64,000 bases of DNA, taken from contig NZ_FNGV01000001.1 in assembly GCF_900103215.1 (NCBI RefSeq), positions 1 to 64,000 of the forward strand. The letters are read 5' to 3'. The DNA comes from Kriegella aquimaris. Its GTDB lineage: Bacteria > Bacteroidota > Bacteroidia > Flavobacteriales > Flavobacteriaceae. The notes under the pieces were generated by a model. The model had not been told where the DNA came from. It did no database searches and saw only the letters and a list, made by a program, of their open reading frames with translations. Shown one piece after another: positions 1-8,796 of the stretch. The position numbers and the translations under genes are program-made. Positions within the stretch are counted from its first letter, which is position 1; each line of letters starts with the position of its first letter.

Positions 1-152
1 GTGGTGGCCCAAATTTAGTTTCCGTAGGCTTCCAAAGGAGTGACGAAAATTTTCATGCTGACAATGAATATATGCGTATTGAGAGTTTCAAGAAAGGTCA
101 GCGTATATACGTGAACCTGCTTCATGCATTTGTGAATCAATTGAATGAATAA
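1..152 (+). CDS. C-terminal end of a gene, probably M20-family metallopeptidase (5' end outside window)
   Basis: An open frame enters from the left edge (codons in phase with base 3) and stops with TAA at 150-152, giving about 49 residues. The tail contains GFQRSDENFHADNEY followed by a helix-like end. The pattern of a small acidic stretch, then H-A-x-N-E, then a G-containing helix resembles the C-terminal part of M20 dipeptidases, where a late His and the following N-E sit near the metal site. Only the tail is visible, so the family call rests on one motif read by eye. Known: M20 enzymes are zinc hydrolases acting on peptides or acylated amino acids. Confidence 0.45.
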   Translation, partial: GGPNLVSVGFQRSDENFHADNEYMRIESFKKGQRIYVNLLHAFVNQLNE

Positions 153-168
153 ATACTACTTATAACTA

Positions 169-215
169 AGTATATGAATTCATAGCACCCTACGGGATGC
201 AACGATTCATATACT
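169..215. repeat. Inverted repeat / hairpin between the first two genes
   Basis: AGTATATGAAT (169-179) is exactly complementary to ATTCATATACT (205-215), an 11-bp perfect stem. A smaller GC-rich stem lies inside the loop (GCACCC against GGGATGC with one bulged base, around 184-200). It lies between the stop at 152 and the next ATG at 246. It may be a terminator, but it has no T-run and resembles the other spacer hairpins of this region, so it may instead be a cassette-boundary structure. Confidence 0.6.
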
Positions 216-245
216 AACCGCTACTTACAAATTAAGACCAAGATT

Positions 246-701
246 ATGGAAAAAACATTTTTACTAGCATTTTTGACCTTTACATTCTTCACTTACGGAC
301 AAAAACCGGAATTAAAAACCTGTGATTGCAATGAATTGACAATGAAAGGTAAAGATGGAAAATCTGCATTTAAAGATAAAGTCGCCTTTACAGGAAAGTG
401 TCTTACAAACAACGTTGATGGAATTGTTACGAAAGAACTACATTATTTTAATGGTCAACTAAATGGAGAAACAAAAAACTTCCATATGAATGGAAAAATT
501 AAAGAGGTTATTATGTACTCCGGAAATATGAAACACGGAAAATATATTCTGTATAGCAAAAACGGAAAACCACTAATCGAAGGGACTTATAAAAATAAAT
601 TGAAAGATGGAAAGTGGAATTACTATGATAAAAATACTGGGAAAATGAATAAAACAATTGACTTTGAATTTGGAAAAAAAACAGCAGGTAACAAAGCTTA
701 A
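246..701 (+). CDS. Secreted YwqK-family / MORN-like repeat protein
   Basis: The 151-residue product has an N-terminal hydrophobic signal (about residues 2-18, ending near TYGQ). It then has repeats of the form G-x-x-N/H-G-x-h-x-x-x-x-x-Y-x-x-G-x-x-H/D-G (for example NGQLNGETKNFHMNGK, GNMKHGKYILYSKNGK, NKLKDGKWNYYD). This is the toxin_YwqK / MORN-like pattern, widespread in Bacteroidota as secreted proteins of unknown function; the antitoxin label in databases derives from one Bacillus family and should not be carried over. It stands alone in its own transcription unit in the accessory block. Family call is good, function unknown. Confidence 0.75.
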   Translation: MEKTFLLAFLTFTFFTYGQKPELKTCDCNELTMKGKDGKSAFKDKVAFTGKCLTNNVDGIVTKELHYFNGQLNGETKNFHMNGKIKEVIMYSGNMKHGKYILYSKNGKPLIEGTYKNKLKDGKWNYYDKNTGKMNKTIDFEFGKKTAGNKA

Positions 702-710
702 AATTCATTG

Positions 711-775
711 CCTGCGGATTTTCTTTGCAGGAAATCCGAGCAAAAAGCTAACTTCGGGGTTCGGCTGCTCCGAAG
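711..775. repeat. Two adjacent hairpins downstream of the YwqK-like gene
   Basis: CGGATTT (715-721) pairs with AAATCCG (732-738), and CTTCGG (752-757) pairs with CCGAAG (770-775). They follow the stop codon at 701 directly and could act as a terminator, though neither has a clear T-run. The spacer 702-978 also contains AACACGTTGGGA near 817-828, the motif type that recurs in the spacers of this region. No gene is visible in the spacer. Confidence 0.45.
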
Positions 776-978
776 CGTCGGGGCTTCAGACAAATCACAG
801 CAACTAATCTTATTTGAACACGTTGGGATGGAATATTCACAAGGTTTTAAATTGAGAGACATGAAAGGCAAAATATTTAAAGTCTAATTATAGAAAAAAA
901 TCAATTCGAAATTGATAGTGATTAATTGGAGGGCAATAAACCTTTGATTACCTAGTAACTATAAAGAACTTTAATTTT

Positions 979-1755
979 ATGAATCAAAAATTACATACAC
1001 TATCATTTAAATATTTGTTGGTACTAATTGTATTCATACCTATTTCAATTTTTGCGCAAAAGAATAAGGTTTTAATTGTATCCGACACATGGCCTCAAAT
1101 GGATGTCTTGGCAAACGGCTTGATGGAACATGGTTATGTCATCAATAAAGTAAACGAAGAAGAAATTGAATCCGATTTATCAGGTTTTGACTTTGTTTTC
1201 ATGTATATTCATAAAACACACGCTCCCAGAACTGAACGCGCATTAATTGATTACACGATGAATGGTGGGTCATTAATTGTTCTACATCATGGTATTTCGT
1301 CTTCAAAAATGAAAAACCCCCAATGGCTTGACTTCTTAGGTATCGAATTATATCCAAGAGACCATAAGCAATACCCATGGAAGGTATTGGCTAATTTGAC
1401 CTATTCCATGGTGAATTTGTATCCAGAACATTTTATTACTAGTAATGGGATTAAATATGAAAAAGTCACCACATTTAATTCTGAATATGATTCAATTTAC
1501 GATGGGGTATTTAGTTCTTTTCAACTAATAAATACGGAGTTGTTTTTGAATCAACGTTTTAAAGATAATCAAAGAACAGTTTTATTTGGTTTTAGAACTG
1601 AAGATGGATCAAGAATTCAACCAACTTCAGGTTGGTATAGTCAAAAAGGTAAAGGAATGGTATTTTATTATCAGGCCGGGCATGAGGTATCAGATTATAC
1701 AAATCCGAATTTCTTAAAGATTTTATTAAATACCCTGGAATGGAACCCGAGTTGA
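979..1755 (+). CDS. ThuA-like domain protein, secreted
   Basis: The 258-residue product begins with a signal peptide (hydrophobic about 12-27, ending in IFAQ). It continues as a flavodoxin/GATase-like Rossmann fold: KVLIVSDTWPQ, a D-x-x-F-V-F-M-Y strand, then GGSLIVLHHGISS, which is the ThuA hallmark G-G-x-h-h-x-h-H followed by a small residue. Late features are GKGMVFYYQAGHE and a conserved NPNFLKILLNTLEW end, as in ThuA proteins where the last helix carries the W. ThuA domains occur in carbohydrate-use loci and have been linked to trehalose use and keto-sugar metabolism, but substrates are mostly unknown. Stand-alone gene. Confidence 0.8.
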   Translation: MNQKLHTLSFKYLLVLIVFIPISIFAQKNKVLIVSDTWPQMDVLANGLMEHGYVINKVNEEEIESDLSGFDFVFMYIHKTHAPRTERALIDYTMNGGSLIVLHHGISSSKMKNPQWLDFLGIELYPRDHKQYPWKVLANLTYSMVNLYPEHFITSNGIKYEKVTTFNSEYDSIYDGVFSSFQLINTELFLNQRFKDNQRTVLFGFRTEDGSRIQPTSGWYSQKGKGMVFYYQAGHEVSDYTNPNFLKILLNTLEWNPS

Positions 1756-1809
1756 CAACAGACCCAATGGATTAGCATATTGGAAAAAGATCTTGGTGAA
1801 ATTTTTTTA

Positions 1810-2021
1810 ATGAAACAACTAATTAATTTTTTGAAAAATAGCTCGACTTTCAGAACTGTATTATTTATTACGGCGCTGTACCTCGGAGTTTCATAGTCTT
1901 TGGAGAAAAAGTAACAATTTCAGAAATCATTACTACGCTTTTAGTTTTCTTATACTTTGTCTGGAGTTTTCGAAAAAAACCAAGTAAAAGAAATAAAAAA
2001 ACGCACTACAACAAGGTGTAA
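1810..2021 (+). pseudogene. Frameshifted small membrane protein gene
   Basis: An ATG at 1810 opens 28 codons (hydrophobic: FRTVLFITALYLGVS) and stops at 1894-1896. The frame one base back continues without a break from about 1890 to TAA at 2019-2021 and encodes GEKVTISEIITTLLVFLYFVW followed by a basic KRNKK-type tail. Joining the two at 1888-1891, where one T is missing from a T-run, restores a plausible protein of about 70 residues with two membrane segments and a basic end. This is read as a recent one-base deletion or a sequencing error. No family is recognised. Confidence 0.55.
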
Positions 2022-2252
2022 GCGGAATTACGGCGTCCCTACGCTTCGGGAAGACTGTGTTCGAATCCACTCAGAGTTGCTAACAACCGTGCTAGAACAA
2101 AAATTAACACATATTAATCGGGTTACGGTTGTGCGACACCGTTGTACTCGATCTCACATGAGAGGTAATCCTTTTTATAGTTACCTTGCTATAAAAACAC
2201 GCTAACTTGATACGTTCCATTTCAATATAGTGTTAACACTTTTTACTAAACT
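2022..2252. other. Spacer with hairpin; no gene supported
   Basis: The 231 bases before the methyltransferase gene hold TTTTTATAG (2172-2180) complementary to CTATAAAAA (2189-2197), and several copies of an AACA/GCTAACA-like motif (for example near 2080 and 2200). A short + strand reading frame at 1957-2205 is rich in Arg, Cys and His, crosses this spacer and overlaps the frameshifted gene; it has no hydrophobic pattern or recognisable motif and is not considered real. Confidence 0.4.
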
Positions 2253-3059
2253 ATGCTCACCAATATTTTTGCTTTCTTTCTTAAAATTTCTCCACGCCTG
2301 AAGCGGGCGGTTTGGAAGAAACTATATCAGTATCTGGCAAAGAAGTATCCAACAGGGGAGTGGACGTATATGAACTACGGTTACGAACCCGGTAACCAAT
2401 CGATTCCAATCCCACTGAACGCGGAGGAAGAGATAGACCGGTATATGATTCAGCTATACCACCATGTGGCAACGGCTGTCGATCTTAGGGATAAAGACGT
2501 ATTGGAAGTCGGTAGTGGACGGGGAGGAGGTTCATCGTACATCAAACGATACCTAAAACCAAAGACCATGACCGGAATTGATTATTCTAAAAACGCAATC
2601 AAATTCTGCAATAAACAGCATTCGGTAGAAGGATTGACCTTTATTCATGGTGATGCAGAAAACTTGGCGTTGGCTAATGAAAGTGTAGATGCGGTTGTGA
2701 ATATCGAATCTTCACACTGCTACGGGTCCATGAAAAAGTTTGTGGAGCAAGTCTACCGCGTGCTCCGTCCTGGCGGGCATTTTTTGTTTGCCGACCTACG
2801 TCCCTCCGAACAGCTTGATGAACTTGATAAGACTTTCAGTGCTGCAGGATTTAAAGTGCTCAAAAAGGAATTGATTTCGAAAGAAGTGGTCAATGCAATG
2901 GATGCAATTCACGAATACAAGTTAGAATTCTTTCAAAATATGGTAAAAGGCTGGTTAAAAAAGCCGCTGAATGATTTTGCAGGGGTCAAGGGGTCGAACA
3001 TCCATAAACAATTGAGTAATGGTGAGATGGTTTATTATCATTATGCGTTGAAAAAATGA
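2253..3059 (+). CDS. Class I SAM-dependent methyltransferase
   Basis: The 268-residue product has the class I methyltransferase motifs in order: motif I DVLEVGSGRGGGSSY (about residues 82-96), motif II around GIDYSKNAIKFC, a post-II acidic loop HGDAENLAL, motif III VVNIESSHCYGSM and VYRVLRPGGHFLFADLR. The E-S-S-H-C-Y segment and overall length resemble the phthiotriol/sterol-type small-molecule methyltransferases (methyltransferase 11 domain). The N-terminus (YLAKKYPTGEWTYMNYGY) is typical of that subgroup. The substrate cannot be inferred. No signal peptide, so cytoplasmic. Confidence 0.85.
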   Translation: MLTNIFAFFLKISPRLKRAVWKKLYQYLAKKYPTGEWTYMNYGYEPGNQSIPIPLNAEEEIDRYMIQLYHHVATAVDLRDKDVLEVGSGRGGGSSYIKRYLKPKTMTGIDYSKNAIKFCNKQHSVEGLTFIHGDAENLALANESVDAVVNIESSHCYGSMKKFVEQVYRVLRPGGHFLFADLRPSEQLDELDKTFSAAGFKVLKKELISKEVVNAMDAIHEYKLEFFQNMVKGWLKKPLNDFAGVKGSNIHKQLSNGEMVYYHYALKK

Positions 3060-3082
3060 TGAACTGCGGCTTCTTTCAACGT

Positions 3083-3145
3083 GTTTGTATAGCTGCAGTA
3101 TTAAATTGCAGAAGATAACCAAAACGTTGGCTGCAATTTACAAAC
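3083..3145. repeat. Two-step inverted repeat in spacer (attC-like shape)
   Basis: An outer pair GTTTGTA (3083-3089) / TACAAAC (3139-3145) encloses a 10-bp pair TAAATTGCAG (3102-3111) / CTGCAATTTA (3131-3140). The loop contains AAAACGTTGG, and CAACGTG precedes the outer arm. The nested imperfect arms and the AACGTTGG motif recall integron attC sites in shape only; consensus core sites were not established. Confidence 0.5.
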
Positions 3146-3178
3146 CGGCTGTCAACCTAAAAGTTTAAAATAAATCAA

Positions 3179-4114
3179 ATGAAAAAAACAGCTCTTTTGC
3201 TTCTTATCACAATCATTTTCTCTTGTAAACCAAATAGAAAAACGGATGAAAGTGTAAAAACAATTCCCGTAAACAAAGCATATTTTATTGCGGAAAATAG
3301 TATTGGACAGATAACGGAAGAAAAGATTGACCTAAACGGAGTTGAAACCTTGTGTTATATAATCAAAACACACTCACAGGCTACAGAACACCCAATGGGA
3401 CCTTGGTGTCCAACTCACATAGAAGACGGGAAAGAAAAAGCAGGCATTTGGTTTGAGAATGGAAAAGTCTATGATGTTTCAGGGCATTTTATTGCTGAAT
3501 TAGATGAGTTTTATAGCGATGAAAAGTGGAAATTATACAAGGAAGATGGTTCTATAAAAGTCACAGATACGAAAGAAGGATGTTTGGCAGCAGCAAAACC
3601 AGATGTAGAAGAAGCATATAAAAACCACTGTGTGGAATGCTTGCCCGAATATTTTAAAAACCAAATAACCACATTTACAATCCCTGTAAAACCGATATAT
3701 CAAAATCCTCCTCAAAGATTTGGAAGAGGTGGAATTGGAATTGCTTTTAACGGAGTAAAATTTGACCCACCAGCACCGACCGAAGCCATATTGGCGGCGC
3801 ATACGATTGCGCCATTAGATGACCACGGTGGACACGTAAATCCTCACGGTGGATATCATTACCACGCAGTTCGAGGTTCAACAAAAGAAATTGAACAAAA
3901 TGAATCCCATTCACCAATGATCGGTTATGCGATTGACGGATTTGGAATCTACGCAACAGTAGATAAAAACGGAAAAGAGGCTACTGACTTGGACGAATGT
4001 GGTGGGCATTCAGACGAAATAAGAGGATATCACTATCATGCTGGCGAGTCTGGAGGCAATCAAATTATAAAATGTTTACACGGAATTCCAGGGAAAATTA
4101 CAGTTGCAGAGTAA
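3179..4114 (+). CDS. YHYH-domain lipoprotein
   Basis: The 311-residue product has a lipoprotein signal with lipobox IIFSC at about residues 12-16. The C-terminal half is a YHYH domain: GGHVNPHGGYHYHA (about residue 220), a SPMIGYAIDGFGIY strand, and GGHSDEIRGYHYHAGES near the end. The paired YHYH motifs probably bind a metal; the family is of unknown biochemical function and occurs on the surface of marine and soil bacteria. The N-terminal half (about 20-140) has a WCPTHIEDGKEKAGIWFENGKV segment split into a compact domain that is not recognised. Stand-alone gene. Confidence 0.85.
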   Translation: MKKTALLLLITIIFSCKPNRKTDESVKTIPVNKAYFIAENSIGQITEEKIDLNGVETLCYIIKTHSQATEHPMGPWCPTHIEDGKEKAGIWFENGKVYDVSGHFIAELDEFYSDEKWKLYKEDGSIKVTDTKEGCLAAAKPDVEEAYKNHCVECLPEYFKNQITTFTIPVKPIYQNPPQRFGRGGIGIAFNGVKFDPPAPTEAILAAHTIAPLDDHGGHVNPHGGYHYHAVRGSTKEIEQNESHSPMIGYAIDGFGIYATVDKNGKEATDLDECGGHSDEIRGYHYHAGESGGNQIIKCLHGIPGKITVAE

Positions 4115-4182
4115 ACATTACATGCTAGGTTTCGAAAAAAACCGTTATGTACAAGCCGATAAAAAGTAACTAATAAATACAA

Positions 4183-4815
4183 ATGAGCGGAATTGAAAAC
4201 TTTTTAGGATTTTTATTAGCGGGAATCGTTATGAACTTGACACCCGGAGCAGATTCGATTTATATAATTACGCGTAGCATTGCGCAAGGGAAAAAAGCCG
4301 GTATATATTCGGTACTCGGAATAGGAAGCGGAGCTATAATCCACATCATACTTGCTGCGTTCGGCCTATCGGTACTATTAGCCAAATCAATACTACTTTT
4401 TAATATAGTAAAATGGACCGGGGCTGCTTATCTGATTTATTTGGGCGTTAGAATGTTTATTGATAAATCTAACTTATTTGATAGTCAAAAAACTGAATTT
4501 AAGAAAGTTGATTTGTGGAAAATATATCGCCAAGGATTTCTGACTAATGTGCTGAATCCGAAAGTTGCTATCTTTTTTCTGTCGCTGCTACCTCAATTTA
4601 TAAAACCTGAATACGTAAATAGTGCCATCCCTTTTCTAATTCTAGGGGGCACCTTTTTGTTAACGGGAACAATTTGGTGTTTGTTTTTAGCGTACGCCGC
4701 CTCTTTTATGACGCAAACTTTTCGAAGTAATGACCGAATTGGAAGAATAATGAAAAAAGTAAGCGGATCCGTATTTATTGGATTAGGACTTCAGCTCTTA
4801 TTTAAAAGAAACTGA
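4183..4815 (+). CDS. LysE/RhtB-family amino-acid exporter
   Basis: The 210-residue integral membrane protein has about six hydrophobic segments. It begins with the family signature NLTPGADSIYIITRSIAQGKKAG (read in two pieces: NLTPGADSIYIITRS then IAQGKKAG) and has GAAYLIYLGVRMF and FLTNVLNPKVAIFFLSLLPQF, all diagnostic of LysE translocators. Family members export basic amino acids, homoserine or threonine with proton exchange. The substrate here is unknown. It is a single gene in the accessory block; the gap to the next gene is 70 bases and contains CAACACGTTTTAG near 4832-4844. Confidence 0.9.
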   Translation: MSGIENFLGFLLAGIVMNLTPGADSIYIITRSIAQGKKAGIYSVLGIGSGAIIHIILAAFGLSVLLAKSILLFNIVKWTGAAYLIYLGVRMFIDKSNLFDSQKTEFKKVDLWKIYRQGFLTNVLNPKVAIFFLSLLPQFIKPEYVNSAIPFLILGGTFLLTGTIWCLFLAYAASFMTQTFRSNDRIGRIMKKVSGSVFIGLGLQLLFKRN

Positions 4816-4885
4816 CAAAAAGCAAGCACACAACACGTTTTAGTAAATAGCACCTACAATCAAATTAAAATACCGAAGCGCAGTT

Positions 4886-5257
4886 ATGAGCGATGTAAGC
4901 ATAAGTAACGCAATGATTGTTATCTTGATCTGTCATTTCGCAGTCCTAATAATCGGGTATAAAATGCGAAAAACAATGGTATTGATTTCTTATATAAATG
5001 CGGTTATGGTGATAGGTATTTTAGTTTTTTGGACTATCAATAGTCTTCCTATAAAACAACCTAACTTTGAGTTTAGAGAATTATTTGTAATAGGTCTGGA
5101 AGTTTGTATTTTAATATTCGCGCTGTACTCCATTATAGGTTTTTATAATAAAACTCTTGTAAAAGCCGTAAACTATATTGGTTTTGGAATTCATTTATTA
5201 GCGACCACGGGACTGCTTTATTATTTAGCGACATTCAAACTTAATAGACTTTTTTAA
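4886..5257 (+). CDS. Small four-helix membrane protein, function unknown
   Basis: The 123-residue product is almost entirely hydrophobic, with four likely membrane segments (about 8-24, 32-52, 66-88, 97-118) separated by short basic or polar loops (YKMRKTM, NSLPIKQPNFEFRE). No motif or family is recognised. The start ATG follows an AT-rich leader without a Shine-Dalgarno sequence, normal for this group. It is oriented with the genes around it and spaced by about 70 bases on each side. Confidence 0.6.
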   Translation: MSDVSISNAMIVILICHFAVLIIGYKMRKTMVLISYINAVMVIGILVFWTINSLPIKQPNFEFRELFVIGLEVCILIFALYSIIGFYNKTLVKAVNYIGFGIHLLATTGLLYYLATFKLNRLF

Positions 5258-5324
5258 CGCTGAATTACACTGGTGTATAAATAGCAATAGTGATGATAAG
5301 CATTACCATAAAACGTGCCTACTT

Positions 5325-6002
5325 ATGAAGGTTTTTGAAATTAATATATTGATGCTACTACTTGCATTCATTCCATTTTCAGGCTATGCGCAATCAGAAA
5401 AGAATATGATCAACGATTCCCTTATAATACCGCTGAAAACCGGAAAAAACCCTAGTATTCAATTGGAGACATTGGTCATAGAACCTGTCAATCTATTCAT
5501 TCAAACAACTCCAACAAATAATGCCTCTCCGCATATCCAATTGGAATTAAATGTAATTGAAGACACTAGAAGATATACTACTTTTCTGTGGCAATATGAA
5601 GCGTCTAACGGTAGAGAAAAAATAAACTATCCGAAAGCGTATCAAAACTACGCTTTCAATTTAAAAACTAATAAAGAGGAGGTAAAGTTGGTTGTTGAAA
5701 AATTAGCCTTCGGAAAAGCCATGTTTATTGATTTAAGACAAACAGCGGTTATCGGAAACCTATCCATTTTGTTTGAAGATTATATAGGAGAATGGTCAGT
5801 TGATGCCAATGGAAACCAGACAGATGCCTTTAATACCTATACTATTTTGTTATCGGAAGATGGGGTACAGAAGTCCATGTCGTTTATGTCACTAAATAAA
5901 CAAGTTGAAAAGGAATTATCGATTGTATGGAAAGATTATAAAATTTTGATTTTGGAAGATTCTGAAAAAGCATTAAAGCTAATGGTGTTTAAAGGCGATT
6001 AA
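5325..6002 (+). CDS. Secreted hypothetical protein
   Basis: The 225-residue product has a signal peptide (hydrophobic about 7-20, ending GYAQ). The mature part is predicted beta-rich with alternating hydrophobics (for example QLELNVIEDTRRYTTFLWQYE and a second similar QLETLVIEPVNLFI stretch), so it may be a beta-sandwich. No catalytic motif or named family is recognised. Stand-alone gene in the accessory block. Confidence 0.6.
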   Translation: MKVFEINILMLLLAFIPFSGYAQSEKNMINDSLIIPLKTGKNPSIQLETLVIEPVNLFIQTTPTNNASPHIQLELNVIEDTRRYTTFLWQYEASNGREKINYPKAYQNYAFNLKTNKEEVKLVVEKLAFGKAMFIDLRQTAVIGNLSILFEDYIGEWSVDANGNQTDAFNTYTILLSEDGVQKSMSFMSLNKQVEKELSIVWKDYKILILEDSEKALKLMVFKGD

Positions 6003-6333
6003 AAAACTTACGAGTAGTAACGACACCCAAAAACAATTCGGGCTTCGGCTTTCATCATAGGGTTTGTGTATTTTTATAAATTCCAAAATCTTTAGACCCA
6101 AATCGTTGGGATTACTTTAAGCAGGGAAAAGAAAACACAGAACAAAAAGAGTGTGCTATATTAGCGGCGCAAAGCAAATGCTAGTTTGCTACCGTATTGT
6201 TCATAATTAATCGGTTTGTAACAACATTGGCAAATTAAATTCAATCATTTAAAATTTTCCTAATTGGAAAATATTTAACATTCTTCGAATTAAATATATG
6301 TTCTTTTGATAGCTTCTCCAACTCAAAAATCAT
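6003..6333. other. 331-base spacer without a gene; holds a repeated element
   Basis: No reading frame with coding character is seen. Bases 6063-6093 (TTTGTGTATTTTTATAAA then CAAAATCTTT) match 12004-12035 with few differences. The 3' half is very AT-rich and probably carries the promoter of the S41 peptidase gene, although no exact TAnnTTTG box is present. Confidence 0.45.
6063..6093 (+). repeat. Spacer element copy 1 (TTTGTnTATnTTTATAAA-CAAAATCTTT)
   Basis: This 31-base segment matches the one at 12004-12035, both lying in gene-free spacers upstream of genes. The shared parts are TTTGTnTATnTTTATAAA and CAAAATCTTT with a 3-4 base variable joint. Role unknown. Confidence 0.5.
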
Positions 6334-7986
6334 ATGAAAAAAACAATACTCTTTCCAATAGTTCTATTGATTTTTACACATTCAATAGTCGCCCAAAATG
6401 AACTTACTGAAATTGAAAAACTGGCAGCAACCGCCAAAATTTGGGGCTTTTTAAAATATCACCACCCACAAGTAGCTGAAGGGAACTACAATTGGGACGA
6501 ACAACTATTTGAGACTTTGCCAAAAGTTAACAGTGCTACAAATATGGAGCAACTATCTCAAGTTTATTTGAATTGGATTGAAAGTCTGGGAGAAGTTAAG
6601 CCATGTAGAAAGTGTAAACCTAAAAACGATGTTCAATATTTCGATAAAAACTTCGATTTGAACTGGTTGAATAATGACCAATTATTTACAACTCAACTAT
6701 CTGAAAAACTAAAATATATAGAAGATAACAGGCATCAAGGGAAAAAGCAGTATGTAGCATATTATAGTAATAAACTTAAAATTGCTGATTTTACTAATGA
6801 GCTTGATTATAAAGGTTTCGATTGGCAAAATGAAAATTTAAGGCTACTCTCCTTATTCCGTTATTGGAATATGATCGAGTATTTTTTCCCATATAAATAT
6901 CAAACAGATATGTATTGGGGCGATGTTTTAAACAAAATGATTCCGAAGTTTTTAAATCCGAAATCAGAAACGGATTTTCATCTTAACATGGTCGAATTAG
7001 CCGCTAGTATCGATGACAGCCATGTGAGATTTGATACCCAAAAAACATACCGCTATTTTGGTCATTATTACCTTCCTGTAAAATTTAAGCTAATAGATAA
7101 CAAAGCTATAGTCACAGGTATGTATAACGATTCTTTGGCCAGAATAAATGATTTGAAAATTGGGGACATTATAACAAAAGCCAATGACAAAACGATTGAA
7201 ACGATATTTCAAGAGGAAGAGAAATATATCATGGGTTCCAATACCGCTAGAAAAAGATTAAATGCCAGTTACTATATTCTTAATGGCCCAACTGATTCTT
7301 TAAAAATCGAGGTGATAAGGGATGGTACAACAGCTACAAAATCAATAAAAAGATACTTATATAGAGACTTCAATTACAAAGCTAAAGAGGAATCAGAAAA
7401 GTATAAAGTACTAGAAGGAAATATTGGTTATGTCGATATTGGAAAAGTTGAACTTAAAGAAGTTCCTAAAGTAATGGAGGCTTTAAAAAATACCACGGCC
7501 CTAATTTTCGATATTAGAAAATCAACGGGGATTACACCTTATTATTTTGCTAACTATATTACATCGCAAAGTAGAGATTTTTACAAAGTAATAGAACCTG
7601 ACCTTGATTATCCGGGAAGATTTATTTGGACTAAAACATATCAGAGTGGTACTAATGGTAAATTAAAATATACCGGAAAAGTTATTTTGTTAGTGGACGA
7701 AAATTGTCAAAGCCAACGTGAGTTTACGGCAATGTGCCTACAAACCGGTGACAACGTCACCACGATAGGAAGTCAAACTTCTGGGGCTGATGGTAATGTT
7801 TTATTATTTAATATGGTAGGTGGTTTCAAAACGCAAATATCTGGAATAGGAATTTTTTATCCTGATGGCACGGAAACCCAAAGAAAAGGAGTGAAAATTG
7901 ATATAAAAGTAAAGCCAACGATTGAAGGCCTTAGTGCTGGAAAAGATGAAATACTGGAAAGGGCAATCGAGTTTGTGAATAAATAA
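6334..7986 (+). CDS. S41-family (C-terminal-processing-like) serine peptidase, exported
   Basis: The 550-residue product has a signal peptide (about 1-20, ending IVAQ), a helical N-terminal domain (about 25-240) and a PDZ-like segment (KIGDIITKANDKTIE, about 275-290). The S41 catalytic domain contains VDENCQSQREFTA with the expected nucleophile Ser460 in an S-x-x-E context. It is followed by IGSQTSGADGNV, the oxyanion/substrate-loop motif of the family. S41 peptidases of this architecture in Bacteroidota are periplasmic or surface enzymes of unknown specificity. Catalytic residues look intact. Stand-alone gene. Confidence 0.88.
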   Translation: MKKTILFPIVLLIFTHSIVAQNELTEIEKLAATAKIWGFLKYHHPQVAEGNYNWDEQLFETLPKVNSATNMEQLSQVYLNWIESLGEVKPCRKCKPKNDVQYFDKNFDLNWLNNDQLFTTQLSEKLKYIEDNRHQGKKQYVAYYSNKLKIADFTNELDYKGFDWQNENLRLLSLFRYWNMIEYFFPYKYQTDMYWGDVLNKMIPKFLNPKSETDFHLNMVELAASIDDSHVRFDTQKTYRYFGHYYLPVKFKLIDNKAIVTGMYNDSLARINDLKIGDIITKANDKTIETIFQEEEKYIMGSNTARKRLNASYYILNGPTDSLKIEVIRDGTTATKSIKRYLYRDFNYKAKEESEKYKVLEGNIGYVDIGKVELKEVPKVMEALKNTTALIFDIRKSTGITPYYFANYITSQSRDFYKVIEPDLDYPGRFIWTKTYQSGTNGKLKYTGKVILLVDENCQSQREFTAMCLQTGDNVTTIGSQTSGADGNVLLFNMVGGFKTQISGIGIFYPDGTETQRKGVKIDIKVKPTIEGLSAGKDEILERAIEFVNK

Positions 7987-8217
7987 AAATACGGTTACCA
8001 ACAGTACCTATAGCCAATAGGGTGAAAAAAGCTAAATTTAACGGTTGGGTTTATTTCCTAAGTCCGTCGTCCCGATAACCATCCGGATTGGCAATTAAAA
8101 AAATAAAATAATTAAAAACCAGACCCAAAGCTTAGGGGCTGACTACCTGTGCAGACGGAAATGAAAAGTTTCCTCGTCCATAGTTAGTTGCAAGCAAGAA
8201 AAGACCAGCAAATACAT
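7987..8217. other. Spacer with second repeated element
   Basis: Bases 8128-8192 (AAGCTTAGGGGCTGACTACC onward, including GCAGA, GAAAAGTTTCCTCG and TTAGTTGCAA) resemble 12074-12140 (AAGCTTTAGC onward, with GCAGA, GAAAAATTTCCTTG and TTAGTTCAAC). No gene is visible. Confidence 0.4.
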
Positions 8218-8694
8218 ATGAAAATTGAGCTATTATCACAGAACCAGAATTGGCTACCCACAATTGCAAAATGGTATATTGAAGAATGGGGACCAACAAA
8301 AGATGCCGAAGCGACTCAAAAAGAAATTCGAAAACTGCAGGAGTACCTCAATGAAAAAAAGGTGCCCTTGATATTGGTAGCTTTTGAAAATGATACGTTG
8401 TTAGGCGCTGTTCAGCTTAAAATTCATGAAATGAATATATATCCTAACTACAGGTACTGGTTGGGAGGCGTTTACGTATCTAAGCATCATAGAAATAGAG
8501 GGATAGCGAAGGCCCTTGTTCTTGAAGCAATCAATAAAGCAATAGAATTGAATATCGACAAACTATATCTTCAAACAGAAAACCTAAGCGGAGGATTATA
8601 TAAAAAGCTTGGTTGGTCAGCGATTGAACAAGTGAATTATAATGGTGAAGAGGTATTAGTAATGGAAAAAGAAATAGCAGCCAAGGGGAAATAA
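8218..8694 (+). CDS. GNAT-family N-acetyltransferase
   Basis: The start is taken at ATG 8218 because the protein then begins MKIELLSQNQNW; an upstream in-frame TTG at 8188 would add ten polar residues. The product of about 158 residues has the acetyl-CoA-binding motif A: WLGGVYVSKHHRNRGIAKAL, where R-N-R-G-I-A is the Q/R-x-x-G-x-G/A pyrophosphate loop. A final beta strand GGLYKKLGWSAIEQ follows. The WYIEEWGP opening is common in a GNAT subgroup. The acceptor is unknown. Cytoplasmic, stand-alone. Confidence 0.88.
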   Translation: MKIELLSQNQNWLPTIAKWYIEEWGPTKDAEATQKEIRKLQEYLNEKKVPLILVAFENDTLLGAVQLKIHEMNIYPNYRYWLGGVYVSKHHRNRGIAKALVLEAINKAIELNIDKLYLQTENLSGGLYKKLGWSAIEQVNYNGEEVLVMEKEIAAKGK

Positions 8695-8796
8695 GGTCAA
8701 AAGCGATTAGGTAAGAAGGGTCATTAGATGAAGCAAGTGATAAAGAATTCCACGCTATCAACTTTGACATAAAGCTAAAGTACTTAAAAGAAAAAT

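Noticed and set aside
2050-2066. TGTTCGAATCCAC looks like a tRNA T-arm
   Set aside because: Only three base pairs form, and no acceptor, D or anticodon stem with proper spacing could be drawn upstream.
1957-2205. 82-codon plus-strand reading frame
   Set aside because: Arg/Cys/His-rich with no domain character, overlaps the frameshifted membrane protein gene and a repeat-like spacer.
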